In this document: piece by piece, positions 23,762-34,600 of the stretch
Layout of the letters: every line of letters begins with the position of its first letter
Position numbering within the stretch: the first letter of the stretch is position 1
DNA from: Trematomus loennbergii
Lineage: Eukaryota; Chordata; Actinopteri; Perciformes; Nototheniidae
Length of the DNA stretch: 64,000 nucleotides
Assembly (NCBI GenBank): GCA_012861695.1
Contig: JAAOOA010000056.1
Coordinates: forward strand, 4,673,707-4,737,706
Reading direction: 5' to 3'
Made by a program: the position numbers and the translations under genes
Notes under the pieces: model-generated
What the model was told of the DNA's origin: nothing
Seen by the model: the letters and a program-made list of their open reading frames with translations, nothing else
Databases searched by the model: none

Positions 23762-24865
23762 TAGAGTGGCGAAGTCCCTCCACTTACTTCCGGGGTATGG
23801 GACCTTATTTCGGAAAAATTATGCATTGAAGTCAATGGGGAGAGAAAACTTATCTTTCGATCCCGTTTGAATTGTGCCATGAATTACACGTATGATGTTT
23901 GTCAATCTCAAAAAATAATTTCCATGTCAAAAAAGTCACAGTTTGTCGTAAAAATACGTAACTAGAAAGACTACAAATCCCAGAGTCGCGTAAGTGATGT
24001 CACAATTGTTTACCTCCACCATTCAGATACCTAAGATCAGCGCAATATAGATATAATCTATCTATATGGCGCTGGCTAAGATAAGATAACTTTAACAAGA
24101 TGCCTGTGTGCTTAGTACCAGGTTGTTATTATACCAGCAATGGGTCTTGCTCGTTCTTTTGCTTCCCGTCTGATGAAACGACCAGGAGTGGCTTGATCAA
24201 GTTAGCTACCTAGCTAGTAGCTAGCACGTTAGTTAGCATTACAGCCTTGTCATTTTTATTAGCCTTAACATGAAGTAACATTAAGTAACCCAAAATGTTA
24301 AACAGTAAGAGTAGTAGTCATATTTCGTGAACCCTTTGAATAGTACTGTCACCGGTGTGATCATTCTATAATACACCATTTAATTCCGGGGGAGAAATGC
24401 TAACGCTAACGTTAGCATCGGCGATCTTTTCTACTTCATGCTATCTGCACAAATGGTTGACATTAAACATTAAAACGACCAGGCAGTTCAGAGAGAATCA
24501 AAGGAAGGCAGGCAGGCAGCTTTGCATGACATTCTTCAGGACGTGTTTCATTGTGGTGATAGTCAATCGTTTGTTGACAAGACAGTAGTGACGGCCATCT
24601 TGGTGACGTGTGTGGTTGACCAGAGATGTAGTTCATTTAGCATTTCACACAAACAAATGTGTTACTTCACAGTTTTACGACACATTTTTTTTTTTTGACT
24701 TGCAAAATTATCTTTTAAATTGACAAACATCATATGTGTAATTCGTGGCACAATTCAAACGGGATCGAAAGATAATCTTTCTCTCTCCATTGACTTCAAT
24801 ACATAATTTTTCCGAAATAAGGTCCCATGGGGCTCAACCGGAAGGGGAGGGACTTCGCCACTCTA
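23762..24865 (+). mobile_element. THAP-bearing inverted-repeat element, copy A
   Basis: The ends TAGAGTGGCGAAGTCCCTCC and GGAGGGACTTCGCCACTCTA are exact inverted repeats, and further inverted blocks (GGGACCTTATTTCGGAAAAATTA) follow about 30-50 bases in. A short frame at 24100-24210 begins MPVCLVPGC, a THAP zinc-finger start. No transposase is present. Two more copies form the palindrome at 46018-49424. Confidence 0.85.
24100..24213 (+). pseudogene. THAP-domain N-terminal exon fragment in copy A
   Basis: The 37-codon frame begins MPVCLVPGCYYTSNGSC and continues FCFPSDETTRS. The first Cys pair (C-x4-C), the FPSD block and spacing fit a THAP C2CH finger; the later Cys/His pair is absent. It could be an exon of a lost P-type or Kolobok-type transposase, or a captured host exon. 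Confidence 0.65.
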
Positions 24866-25677
24866 TTGGAGGCTGCACGGAAGAGGAAGACAGCTGACGA
24901 TCTTCAGTCATAATTCAATCAGTTAACTCTTTTAGGGTGCAGCTATATGTTTTATTTATTTCAAAGTGGGTCAATTTTAATTGTATTTTTTTTCCTTCAA
25001 ATGTGCAGGACTACCCAAGTGCTGTGTTTAATTTATTTTAAAGTAGGCCTGTGTATTATTTTTAATTCTCATCATAAGAGTTCTTTGTTTCTTATTAGAG
25101 GTTAACAGTTTTATAATGTAATACATAATACATGCAAAAAAACTGTAGTTTTTGTCTATGATGTAACAATATATACAACTTTATAAGCTATCAAATATGT
25201 TTTGCGGCTCCAGACAAAACAAATTGTTGGAAAAGGGGGCAAAATGGCTCTTTTGGTCAAAAAGGTTGCAGACCCCTGAACTAACCTAATACAATTATTT
25301 GGAACCTGTTGACAGAATACATTTAATTCAAGTCACAGTTTAATTTGTTCAGTGTGATTACTGAAGACTTTAAACTTCAAATAACAATAAAGTTTTACTT
25401 TTAATCATTCAACAGTTCTCATGTCCCCTTCCAATCAATTTAAATACAATGTCCTAATTTCATCCAATTAATCATAAAATCAAAGCCATTATAGAGTACC
25501 TGAAATCTTCCTCCTGCTGACTTATAAGTCAGGAAAGTGCAGAAAGAAAACAGTTTGGGGGAATGTCAATGTCCAAAGCTTGACATATGGATTCCTCTGA
25601 AGACTTGATGGTGATTCAAGTGGAATGGTTTCAGGACTCCAAGCATTTATAAATGGGGAAAAGGTTGACAGCCAAGC

Positions 25678-26058
25678 TGTCAGGGTTGAGTGAAGCAGGC
25701 AGGACCCAAATGCAGATTAAACAGAAAATACCTTTATTTCAAGGCTACAAGAACATACAGAGCAGAACTCTCTCCCCCGTGAACACAGTCAACAACAAAC
25801 AATAATCTCATAACGACAGACAGAAAAACCAGAACTTAAATGCACACAAGACTAATCACACAAACAAGACACAGGTGAGGAGGGAGAAAACACAGGGGCA
25901 CAAGTGAACACAATCAGGTAATCAGGTGGGAACAGGTAGGAGGGAACACAGAGACAGGAAGCAACAGGCAAGACGGGGGGTGAACACTTTTCAAAATAAA
26001 ACAGGAAACCAAAGACAGATCTAGACATGACAAAACACAACACAGACAGATCGTGACA
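25678..26058 (-). repeat. Unclassified interspersed repeat with TGTCA ends
   Basis: The segment runs from CTGTCAGGGTTGAGTGAAGC to ACAGATCGTGACAC, with short inverted ends (TGTCAGG / CGTGACA). It has the purine-rich CACAGGGGCACAAG, ACAGGAAGC blocks seen in many fish genomes. No coding potential; class not identified. Confidence 0.45.
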
Positions 26059-27599
26059 CAAGCAGTGCTGTGTTCGGTGTTCAGCAGGATAATTGTGGTG
26101 GAACTATCTCATAGAAATAAAGATTCAAGTCAAGAGATTATCTTTGAGTATTTAATAAGCTTTTCTGTGCAGAAAAGGATTCAAATATTACAGTCATATG
26201 TTAACGGCCAGAGTCTGCAAAGTCTAAATGAAGATTGCCTGTTTTGTTTCTGGTCAACTTGGAGCAGTTGAAACACCTGCGTCCTTGAGACTTCCAGTGC
26301 AGTGCAAAAACAACTCCCTATCTGATAACACTGTTAGTTGTAATTAAACATATCAATGGGAAAGAAGGAGTCAGTACTTTCCCACTCTCATGTTAAACAG
26401 ACTTGAATAAGCAAAACACAGCTAAATGGACATTTCTATTACATCTAAGAATAACATTTCCAATACAATAATCTCCACATATCAACACCACTTTGAGATT
26501 TTCTTAAGTGTAAATGCAATCGGTAGACATAAAAAGCATATGATTTCAAAAAATTCAGGCTATTAATAAATATACACGTAAATAACTAATGATAAAAGGC
26601 ATTCTGCCGGTGGAAAGGTCCTGTGCCGCTCAGCAGGACACGGTACAGAGAATAACTAAGAGAGCAGGGTGTTATTAATGTGCAGGTGTGTGTGAAACAG
26701 GTAACACACTGCTGCTGCTCTGGCAGTGATAACTGTGTGCCTTTTATCGGTAATAGAACAGTGAACATGTCTGCAAACACAAACTCCATCAGAAGTCTCT
26801 GCGCTGTCATCACCAACGGAAGACGGTTAAAGTGACGCTTCGAGGAAAGGACGTCTCATTGGGCTTAAAACACATGTTCTTGCTTCATCTCTCTCTGCTT
26901 GGATTCCTCAAGAGAGAGAAACATGGATGCAAGTTAGGATAAATGAGATGGACCTATGCAGGGGTGTCAAACTCAATTTCATCTTGGGCGCATTAGCATT
27001 ATGGTTGCCCTGCATGTTATGTTTATGTCTGAGGGATATTTCACCACTCCAGCACTGGTCTATTTCTGTGCTTATGAGTCCAGGGGGCCAATAAATGACA
27101 TACTTCAACAAAAAAACATCACGTTTTTTACGTGTTTACAATCCTTTTGCTAAGCTAAGCTAACCATCTTCTGAAAGTAGCTCTCATATTGATCATACAG
27201 ACATGGGAGTGATATCAATCCTCTCTACTAAAGACAAATACGTTTGCTTCATCAAAATGTTGAACGATTAATTTATAGTGTGCAGCAAAATGTCTATGAA
27301 GTATCACCTGGAGACAATGTGTCATTCATTCATGAAAGACAGTTTGCCTCTGTGAACAGACTGAACAGATACCAGCCTGCGGTATGTAAGCAAAAGTGTT
27401 GTCCTCTTAAAATCTTTCTAGTATCTTTCTCTACATCACCATCCTGAACTCAACGTACACCGTCTGATTCACTGACAAAAAAAAAGATTCATAAAATGTT
27501 ATTGATCCATCAGAGATTTTCTGGTTTTACTATTTATAGGTATGTGTTTGAGTAAACTTAACATGTTTTTATTTGATTCAACAGATACTGGAATTTAAT
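26059..27599. other. Intergenic stretch without recognised genes
   Basis: Contains a partial R1 repeat at 26468-26560 and short frames without domains (for example 26586-26816 on the minus strand). Nothing else identified. Confidence 0.5.
26468..26560 (+). repeat. Interspersed repeat R1, partial copy
   Basis: Shares CTCCACATATCAACACCAC, GAGATTTTCTTAAG and AAATGCAATCGGTAGACATA with 306-355. The rest of the repeat is not evident around it. Confidence 0.6.
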
Positions 27600-27665
27600 G
27601 GCTGCCATACATGTAGAGATTGAGATTCAAGAAAAATGTGGAGTGTTCTCTTAATATTTTCCGAG

Positions 27666-27697
<32 letters not shown>

Positions 27698-27936
27698 TTT
27701 TTCAGTCTTTGGAGGCGTTTCTTGTATTTTTCTGTCTTCTGTTCGGCTTTTTTCAACTTGTCCTGTAGTTTCTGAAATTCTCTGTTTATTTTTGCTTTGG
27801 TAGCCTTCCTATTCCTTCTTCCAAGATCACGTTGCCTAAAAGAAACATAAAACATAAACATAAGTGTATTGTCACTTGACCATTTCACCTGCATGGACCT
27901 TTTCACAGTTAAACTTGCATTCCTCAATAACCTCAA
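27600..27936 (-). pseudogene. Coiled-coil, Lys/Arg-rich ORF fragment
   Basis: The minus-strand frame contains RRNRKATKAKINREFQKLQD and KAEQKTEKYKKRLQRLKN, a basic coiled coil, then runs into an (AT)n tract translated as IYIY. It looks like the second exon of the gene fragment at 28010-28243. Such basic coiled-coil proteins occur as multi-copy families in fish; no function is assigned. Confidence 0.4.
27666..27695. repeat. (AT)n microsatellite
   Basis: Uninterrupted AT tract of about 30 bp. Confidence 0.95.
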
Positions 27937-28009
27937 CTTATAAATGTCCTGACTTTAAGGTCCCAGGTTGAGGGTCAACTGGAGGATCAGGGCTGACTGG
28001 GGGGGGGGT

Positions 28010-28243
28010 TTATTTATTATTATGCCATGGAAAGTACCTTTTCCATGGCATTACTCCTCTGCTCTCTCCATTTATTTCGCTGGGCACGCTGCTCTCTCTC
28101 ACTTCTGTCTTTTTGCCTTTTCTTCTTTCCTGTCTCACATCTTTCCTCCACTTCTCTCTCTCTTTTCCTAAGTACTCCTGTCTCTGCTGATCATTAGCAT
28201 CACGCCTGGCACGATAGCGCCTTTGCTTTTCAGCAGCACTCAA
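28010..28243 (-). pseudogene. Basic N-terminal ORF, MSAAEKQRRYRARRD-type
   Basis: The frame starts MSAAEKQRRYRARRDANDQQ and is very rich in Arg, Lys and Glu. The 3' end runs into a small palindrome (CCATGGAAAGTACC/TTTTCCATGG at about 28025-28049). It is likely part of a repeated family rather than a single-copy gene. Function unknown. Confidence 0.4.
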
Positions 28244-28584
28244 TGGTGTGCTAGAACTCTGTCGAAATCAATAAAAAAAATGTCTATTAACCTCTTGATC
28301 TAACCATGATTTAAACACATTTAAGTTAATTTTGAGTTAATAATTCCAACTACTAAATGGTTAGTAGTTAGGGTTAACGCCTAACCCTAACTCAACCTAA
28401 ACATGCTTAGGCTATCCAGTGGCAATACATACAAAGTTAATTAATGTTATTGTAATGCAACCCTGTTACTCTTTAAAGTAACAGGGTTGCAAATCAATGC
28501 TAATGTTAGCTTTAACCTCAGGAATATTTGCTAGATGTAGCAGGTAATGCTACTTTCAAGGCAAGGACAAACTTGGATATTTAA

Positions 28585-28842
28585 AGGGGACCTATCATGC
28601 AAAATGCACTTTTGTATGTCTTTTATACATGAATATGTGTCCCCGGTGGGTCAGGGAACTCACAAAGTGTCAGAAAACAAAACCCTCTCTCTTTTCCTCC
28701 ATACCCACATCTCTAAAAAAAGAGAGTGCGGGTAAGGCTACATTAAATGCTATAATATTCATCGTGTCCTTTCTACTGTATATGCATTTATTCCTGTCTA
28801 TTGCTTTTATTTGTATTTAATGTTATTATGTGTATTGTCCAC

Positions 28843-28883
<41 letters not shown>

Positions 28884-29998
28884 TAGACAGATAGATAGAT
28901 AGACAGATAGTTACCACTGCACTGGTAAGGTAAAACTAGGCCGATTAATAAAATGTGAAGTTCTTTGTAACTTTGACCCGCTTGAATGAATACACAAAAA
29001 ACAATGAAGAAAGAAAGAGTTATCTCTGGGGCTGCTTCGCTGCCAGCTGTAGCTCCCCGGGACCCGAAAGTGGCGTAGCCTAAGTAGCCTACTTCAACAT
29101 CAATGCATACGGATGTGCTCGATATATGCTGTATTGAACAAATAAACTAACACAAACTAACTGTATCACTATAACATGATGATGATGGTGATAAAATGCA
29201 TCTAACGTTCCGCTGTTCATTATAATACAAAAACAGTGCATTAAACAAATCATCATGGTCTTACTTTGAAACCATGCGGAAATGTCGTCATCAGCAGGCC
29301 ATCACGTGGTTTCCTAAAATAACCGAGTGACACTAGCAGATTCGGCGGGAAGTTTGTCTCAAAACTCCATGTGTGAAAAAACGATCCACAAGCAGAGATT
29401 TGAGATCCACAAGCAGAGATTTGAGATCCACGAGCGCATTTTTGGTTGAAAAATACAAAATGGATTTACAAATGCCTGATCGAAAGTTGTCAATGTTAAA
29501 GAGATATTCACAGAACTTTTTTTTATTTGTGAAAATATTTAGCGTAGCCTATTTGCAGATCCGTTTTACATTTGCAAATTTATTTGTGAGTTTGCAAATC
29601 TTTTAAATGCATTTGTGGATGGTGTTTTACATTTACAAATCACATATTTACACACAAAATATTGTTATGTTCACACAAATATTTATGAGACAAATCTAAG
29701 CCCATACCTCTTGCACTAACCACTTGTATTGCATCATCATGAATATGTGTCCCCGGTGTTCCAGGGAAGTCACCAAGTGTCAGAAAACACAACCCTCTCT
29801 ATTTTCCTCCATACCCAAATCTCTAAAAAAGGGGCTGCAATGGATCTGATAAAAACTGATCCAGATTTGAACACTGTCCTGACGGCATGGCTAAAATGCA
29901 TGATCTGTTTGGTATTTTGAAAAGAAAAAAGTATAAATGTGCCTTATATAGGTATGGTCCTACACTATATTATTCAAATATAGCATGATAGGTCCACT
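28585..29998. mobile_element. TTAA-flanked element with internal duplication
   Basis: AGGGGACCTATCATGC and GCATGATAGGTCCACT are inverted repeats flanked by TTAA (28581-28584, 29999-30002). An approximately 110 bp block (ATGAATATGTGTCCCCGGTG ... CTCTAAAAAA) near 28628-28722 recurs in the same orientation at about 29739-29832, so the element is either a tandem composite or was enlarged by duplication. The interior includes a CAGA/GATA microsatellite and no gene. Confidence 0.75.
28845..28912 (+). repeat. (ACAG)n/(GATA)n compound microsatellite
   Basis: ACAG units grade into GATA units; inside the TTAA-flanked element at 28585-29998. Confidence 0.95.
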
Positions 29999-30004
29999 TT
30001 AAGT

Positions 30005-30290
30005 AAAGCGATGGTTAAAACTAGGCCTATTATAAAAGATTATATACGCAACTGGCAAGAATACTGGGACATCACTGACACAGGAAGACATGTTTACAGG
30101 AGCCCAAGGAAAGAGAAGGGCATTAAACATTTAAGAATAGGACAATCAGGACTAAATCAAACACTCCACAGAATAGGCACTGGACTATGTAGGCCTACAC
30201 ACTGCATTAAACCAGAAACTGTCAAACGTGTTTTAATATTGCAACTGATGACAAGAGAAGAAGGTTAAGGTTAAACTGATGAAAAACTCA
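30005..30290 (+). pseudogene. LINE ORF2 C-terminal remnant
   Basis: The open frame 30011-30268 contains LRIGQSGLNQTL and a following C/H region with KPETVKRVL, resembling the tail of fish LINE ORF2 proteins (short basic segment and CCHC-like end after reverse transcriptase/RNase H). Only the 3' end is present. It lies just upstream of the zup1 promoter. Confidence 0.6.
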
Positions 30291-30514
30291 GCTTGACTTT
30301 GAGAAATTCGCTAGGGAGATCATCAGAGCAAGCATTCAGTCGGTAAAACATGTGTTTAAGTGCAAGTGAGCAACTACAAGTATAAAGAGAATTTAGTATT
30401 GTTTTTAATTGTTTTCTTCCCGGGCAATGTACCACTCCACACCCCAGTCCACACGGTGGCAGTAATGCTCCTATCGCTGGTTGCCAACCGCCAATACACT
30501 TCAAAGAAGGACGT

Positions 30515-30598
30515 TAAAAGATGGCGCCTTGAGCTGCTTTTGAAACAGAAGAGAGGAGAGCTATTTCTAACTCTGATATTGAGCTCACTACAGCGACC
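30515..30598 (+). other. zup1: zup1 non-coding first exon and core promoter with YY1-type element
   Basis: The sequence AAAGATGGCGCC at about 30517-30528 matches the YY1 initiator-proximal motif (AAGATGGCGGC-like) typical of housekeeping vertebrate promoters, with a CCAAT-like element at about 30490. The exon ends CAGCGACC before GTGAGT at 30599, and the matching acceptor CCGCAG lies at 31618, two bases before the zup1 ATG. There is no TATA box. A LINE 3' remnant ends about 240 bp upstream. The exon start is inferred. Confidence 0.6.
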
Positions 30599-30939
30599 GT
30601 GAGTAGATGTTCAGTTTAGCGAAAAGCACTACAAGTTAAGGCGTTGAAATGTCAGTATTCACCGTGTGACACTGTCACATGTTTATGATGAATTGGAAAT
30701 GGGGGACCCTGATGTAAACAAGACGAAAGTCTTTCTCTGGTCTGCATCCCCTTAACAATTGTATGTTTTGAGCTGTACTGTACTGTACCCAATATACAAG
30801 CTGTTAATAAACTTTTCAATCAATCAATCAACATCAACTTACATGAGACCCAGCGTCTGTGTATAGGCTATAAATAGCTGTGACACCGTTATCACAAAGC
30901 GTCCATATGTGTTTAAAAGCTCTGATAATGTTCCTCCAG

Positions 30940-31210
30940 AGATGGGAGAAGTACTCAGATCTTATACTTGTGTATATTGAGTGTAGGAATAGATACTCTG
31001 TTGTCACTCAAGTAAAAGTACAAAAGTATTAGCGTCAAAATATACTTAAAGTACCCAAGTAAAAGTAGTCATTGTGCAGATTGGTCCATTTCAGAATAAA
31101 AATCTTATAATAATAATAATTATATGTTTTGATTATAATTATTGATGCATTAAAGTGTTATCAAAGCTGGTAAAGGTGCAGCTAGTTTTAATGGCTTTGT
31201 ATGGCAGATA
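30940..31210 (+). repeat. AAGTAAAAGTAC-type MITE fragment upstream of zup1 ATG
   Basis: AGTACAAAAGTATTAGCGTC, AATATACTTAAAGTAC and AAAGCTGGTAAAGGTGCAGCTAGTT are shared with 55215-55400. It lies in zup1 intron 1. Confidence 0.6.
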
Positions 31211-31618
31211 CTAATATAGTGCTGGAGGACTGCAGACATGTCTCCTCTGACAAGTTTCAGACTCTGGTTTTTCCCTGACCAGCAGCAGCTTCAAAGACCA
31301 ACCGATAATATTCACTCCTTACAATGACAGGAATCCTGACCAACTTCTCCTTTTTCTATATGGTTCCACAAGTTCACAGTGCTTAATGCTCTCCTAAAGT
31401 AAACCGCAGTACAGCAGCTTTGACTTAATAATATACACACTCAAAACATTCATAATATTTTAAGGAGGTTTATGACATTTTAATTCAGATAAGGCTCAAA
31501 AAGTATTTGTTTTCAGTTCCTAGCACTTTTCTATACTTCTGAAACAATTATGTAGAGGTGTAATTACAAGCCATTCCAAATGAAAATAAAGTAACGTGTG
31601 TTCGTGTGTAGTCCGCAG

Positions 31619-34600
31619 CCATGCTGACCTGTGCCTTCTGTGGGGAGGAGATGATGTTAGAGGAGGACATGAAGACACATCTCCTTCTCAGCCACATGGA
31701 GAATGCCTCTCGCTGCCCGCTCTGCTCCCTGTCAGGAGTGTCCTACGACGAGCTGAGGTTCCACATCAGCTCTGCACATCCAGAGACGCAGCTCGGAGCG
31801 CAGGACCCCCCTCACATCACACCCCCTGCAGGCCGCTCTGCTGCAGCTAACACTCAGAGCCACAAAACCCCTCCCTCCTGCTGGGCTCAGGACAGCTGTG
31901 ATACAGATGCTGATGCAACACACTGTAGTGACACTATAGACTGCCATAAACAAGACATTACATCCAAGAGTCGGGCTTCATCAACTGGGGAGACCGCAAC
32001 AATTCAGAGCCCTAGAAGAAGGCAAAAGGCTGTGGCGCTCTCTAATAAGGACAATAAGGGATTTAAATCTGAGCACAGCAAAGCCAAACAGAAGCGGCTG
32101 TCTTCAAAGAGAGAGGGTGATTCAACTTTTCGAAACTTTATTTGCTAAACTTTAAAGTCACAAATCAACTTGAATTGTCCTGTCTTTGTTCAGAGGAGCT
32201 GTTCTCGTGCCCATGTGTCCTCAGTGTGCAACAGCTGTGAGATGCTGCAGGAGCATGTAGAGCTCCACCTGCAGGAGCAGCACTCAGCTGGAGGTAACTT
32301 TAGACTAGTGCCCTTTTCCACCAAACCGGTTCCAGGCCGGCCCCACTCGGCCAAGAACCAATACGTCACGCTTACGTCGGAGGGGGGAGATTAACCTGAG
32401 CAATAACAGTTCATTTTTATTTAAAAAAACACACTTATAAAGTCAGGCAACACTAACCAGACTTAGTGTGATTCAGGCTCTGTGCTGCCATATAGATCAC
32501 TCTGAAACTCTGAGAGCTCACTGGGAAGAGACCAGTTTTACATTCAGAAAGAAATGTAAAATTCAATTTACCGGACAAATGGGAAATACGTCAAATATTA
32601 GCTGTATTTATTATTGAGCTTAAAAACAATTGATTAAGGAAGACATTAGCAAGCATGTAGATTTATATTTTATCAAAATCCTTATTTCGAAATTCAAGCC
32701 TACATAACCGCGGAGCGCTGTCAGGGGTGTAGTGCTATGTCTCGAAGTGCACCTGTGACACACTCGCTGTGGCTCGTTTTGAAGGATATGTAACCGCTGT
32801 GGATTAACTCTCTCCAGCCAGAATCAGAACAACAGGACATTTGGTAGTAATAAAAGTAAAGCTAAACGTAAGTAAGTAAGAGCTGTAATCCAATACATTT
32901 GTATTGCATTTGCTGTTGTATAACTAAACAATGTGACGGACGATAAACCAGCCGCGGCGTTATGGGTGGGCCTACTGGGCCTAGGCCCACCCACTCTGTC
33001 ACTGGGCCCACCCATTCATTGATCAAAAATGACTGGGCGAAAATATAGTTTCCAACATTTTTATTTTTGATTATCAAAACTAACGATTACATAATAAAAT
33101 AAGAGCAAACATGTGTTTCCCTTTAAAAAAACTTAGAAAATTAAAAGCAACATGAATTAATGTAATCGGGCAACGTAAAATGTGAATTTGGACCGAACTC
33201 ATAGTGGAAGCGCGGGAGCAAACACATCGTAGAACGTCTCGCGGGCGCGCGCAGATGGAGGACAGTGGACTGGACAGACACAAAAAATATACCGCACTCA
33301 CTAACGATGTCACAACAATCGATGTTCAGGTTTTCATTTTAAAGAGTAAGAAGAGTCATCCTCACAGCAGGTGCCGCCTTAGAGAGACGAGAGTGTGTTT
33401 AATGTTGTGCCCCGCTGAGCTCAGTCCCTCTGCGGGACGTAGCACCCGTTGCAGGTCAACAGAAAATAGCATCCCAGTGCCGGACCTCTCAGCCATAGAT
33501 GACCCGGCGGCTACACAGCCAATCTCATAAAGTACCCTCAGACACTTTTCGGACAAAAGAAAAGGAGCTCCGCTGCCCACTGGTATGACAAGAACACATT
33601 CTTGGAGTATAGCATTAGCAAGGACAGTGTGTTTTGTAAAATGTGCCGGCATTTTAGTGAGAGGCGGGGCCGGCGGAGAAGATACATTCAGTCGCCATGG
33701 TTACAGGGACTGGAAACATATCGACTATGCTCTCAGTAAACACGAATGCAGCGCAGCTCATGCAATAGCTATGGAGAGAAATACAAACTACAGACAGTGC
33801 GAGAAGTCTGACCATGGAACCATCCTCCATCAGCTACTCAACCCAGAGGGCCGACAGGGAGAGATCATTGAGAAAAATCGGGAACACGTAAAGTTTTACC
33901 GGACATAATTGTCACGTGTGCAAAGCAAGAGATTCCTCATTTCATATTGAGACTAAATATCTAGGGAAATGATTAAGAAACGTAGAGCTAAAATGTCATG
34001 CCATTTGCAACTACCAGAGCGCACCCAGACGCGGCAGGCATTCTCCAGCCCAAATCAGCAAAGCTTATGAGTGTGAAGCAACAGTATCTGCTGCCCAGCT
34101 GCTTTAGTATGAAACGTATACTTCAGCTCATGAAAGCTCTGCAGTATCAGAAGGAAGTAGCCTAATGATAAATCTGCAGCCTCTGAAAAGTGCCGCGTCA
34201 GAGAACCAGTGCCTTTTACGCACGGCCGCTCACTTCGCTAGATCCGCTAAAGGACAGCAGGCTGCGTCTAACCACACAGACACACATCAGGTGCGCTCAT
34301 TATTCCATATTCTGCCGTTGTATGCTCTTTGTTTCTAAACGTATCAATGTATTGTGAACCAAAACTAAATAACATGCAGTATAACATTTATTTTCACTCA
34401 TTGCGGCGTGCCGCTTAATCATTTAAATAATATTTAAGCTTCTCATAAGTGAAAATGTTTAAAAGAGAAGGGTTTTGAAAAAGTGTCTTTACTATAGGAA
34501 ATATGCATTACACAGTTGCCTACAATGATATGCAGGCATTTATTTTATTACATTTTTGTTAACGAGAAACATCTATTAGAACAGGCCCAGCCGAAATTAC

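Larger units (their letters stand above)
23309..25277 (+). mobile_element. hAT element (GTF2IRD2/ZBED-like family), split by a THAP element
   Basis: The left end CAGGGGTCGGCAACCC and right end AGGTTGCAGACCCCTG are flanked by an exact 8-bp duplication AACTAACC (23301-23308, 25278-25285). At 23612-23760 there is an N-terminal zinc-finger region (FNSAWTELYAFTANDAGLPV, CLICREKLSK), typical of hAT-derived GTF2IRD2-like proteins, interrupted by a frameshift and then by the element at 23762-24865. Confidence 0.9.

Noticed and set aside
33585..33908. A host ZMYM1-like gene
   Set aside because: The frame lies wholly between hAT inverted repeats with an 8-bp duplication; it is transposase debris.
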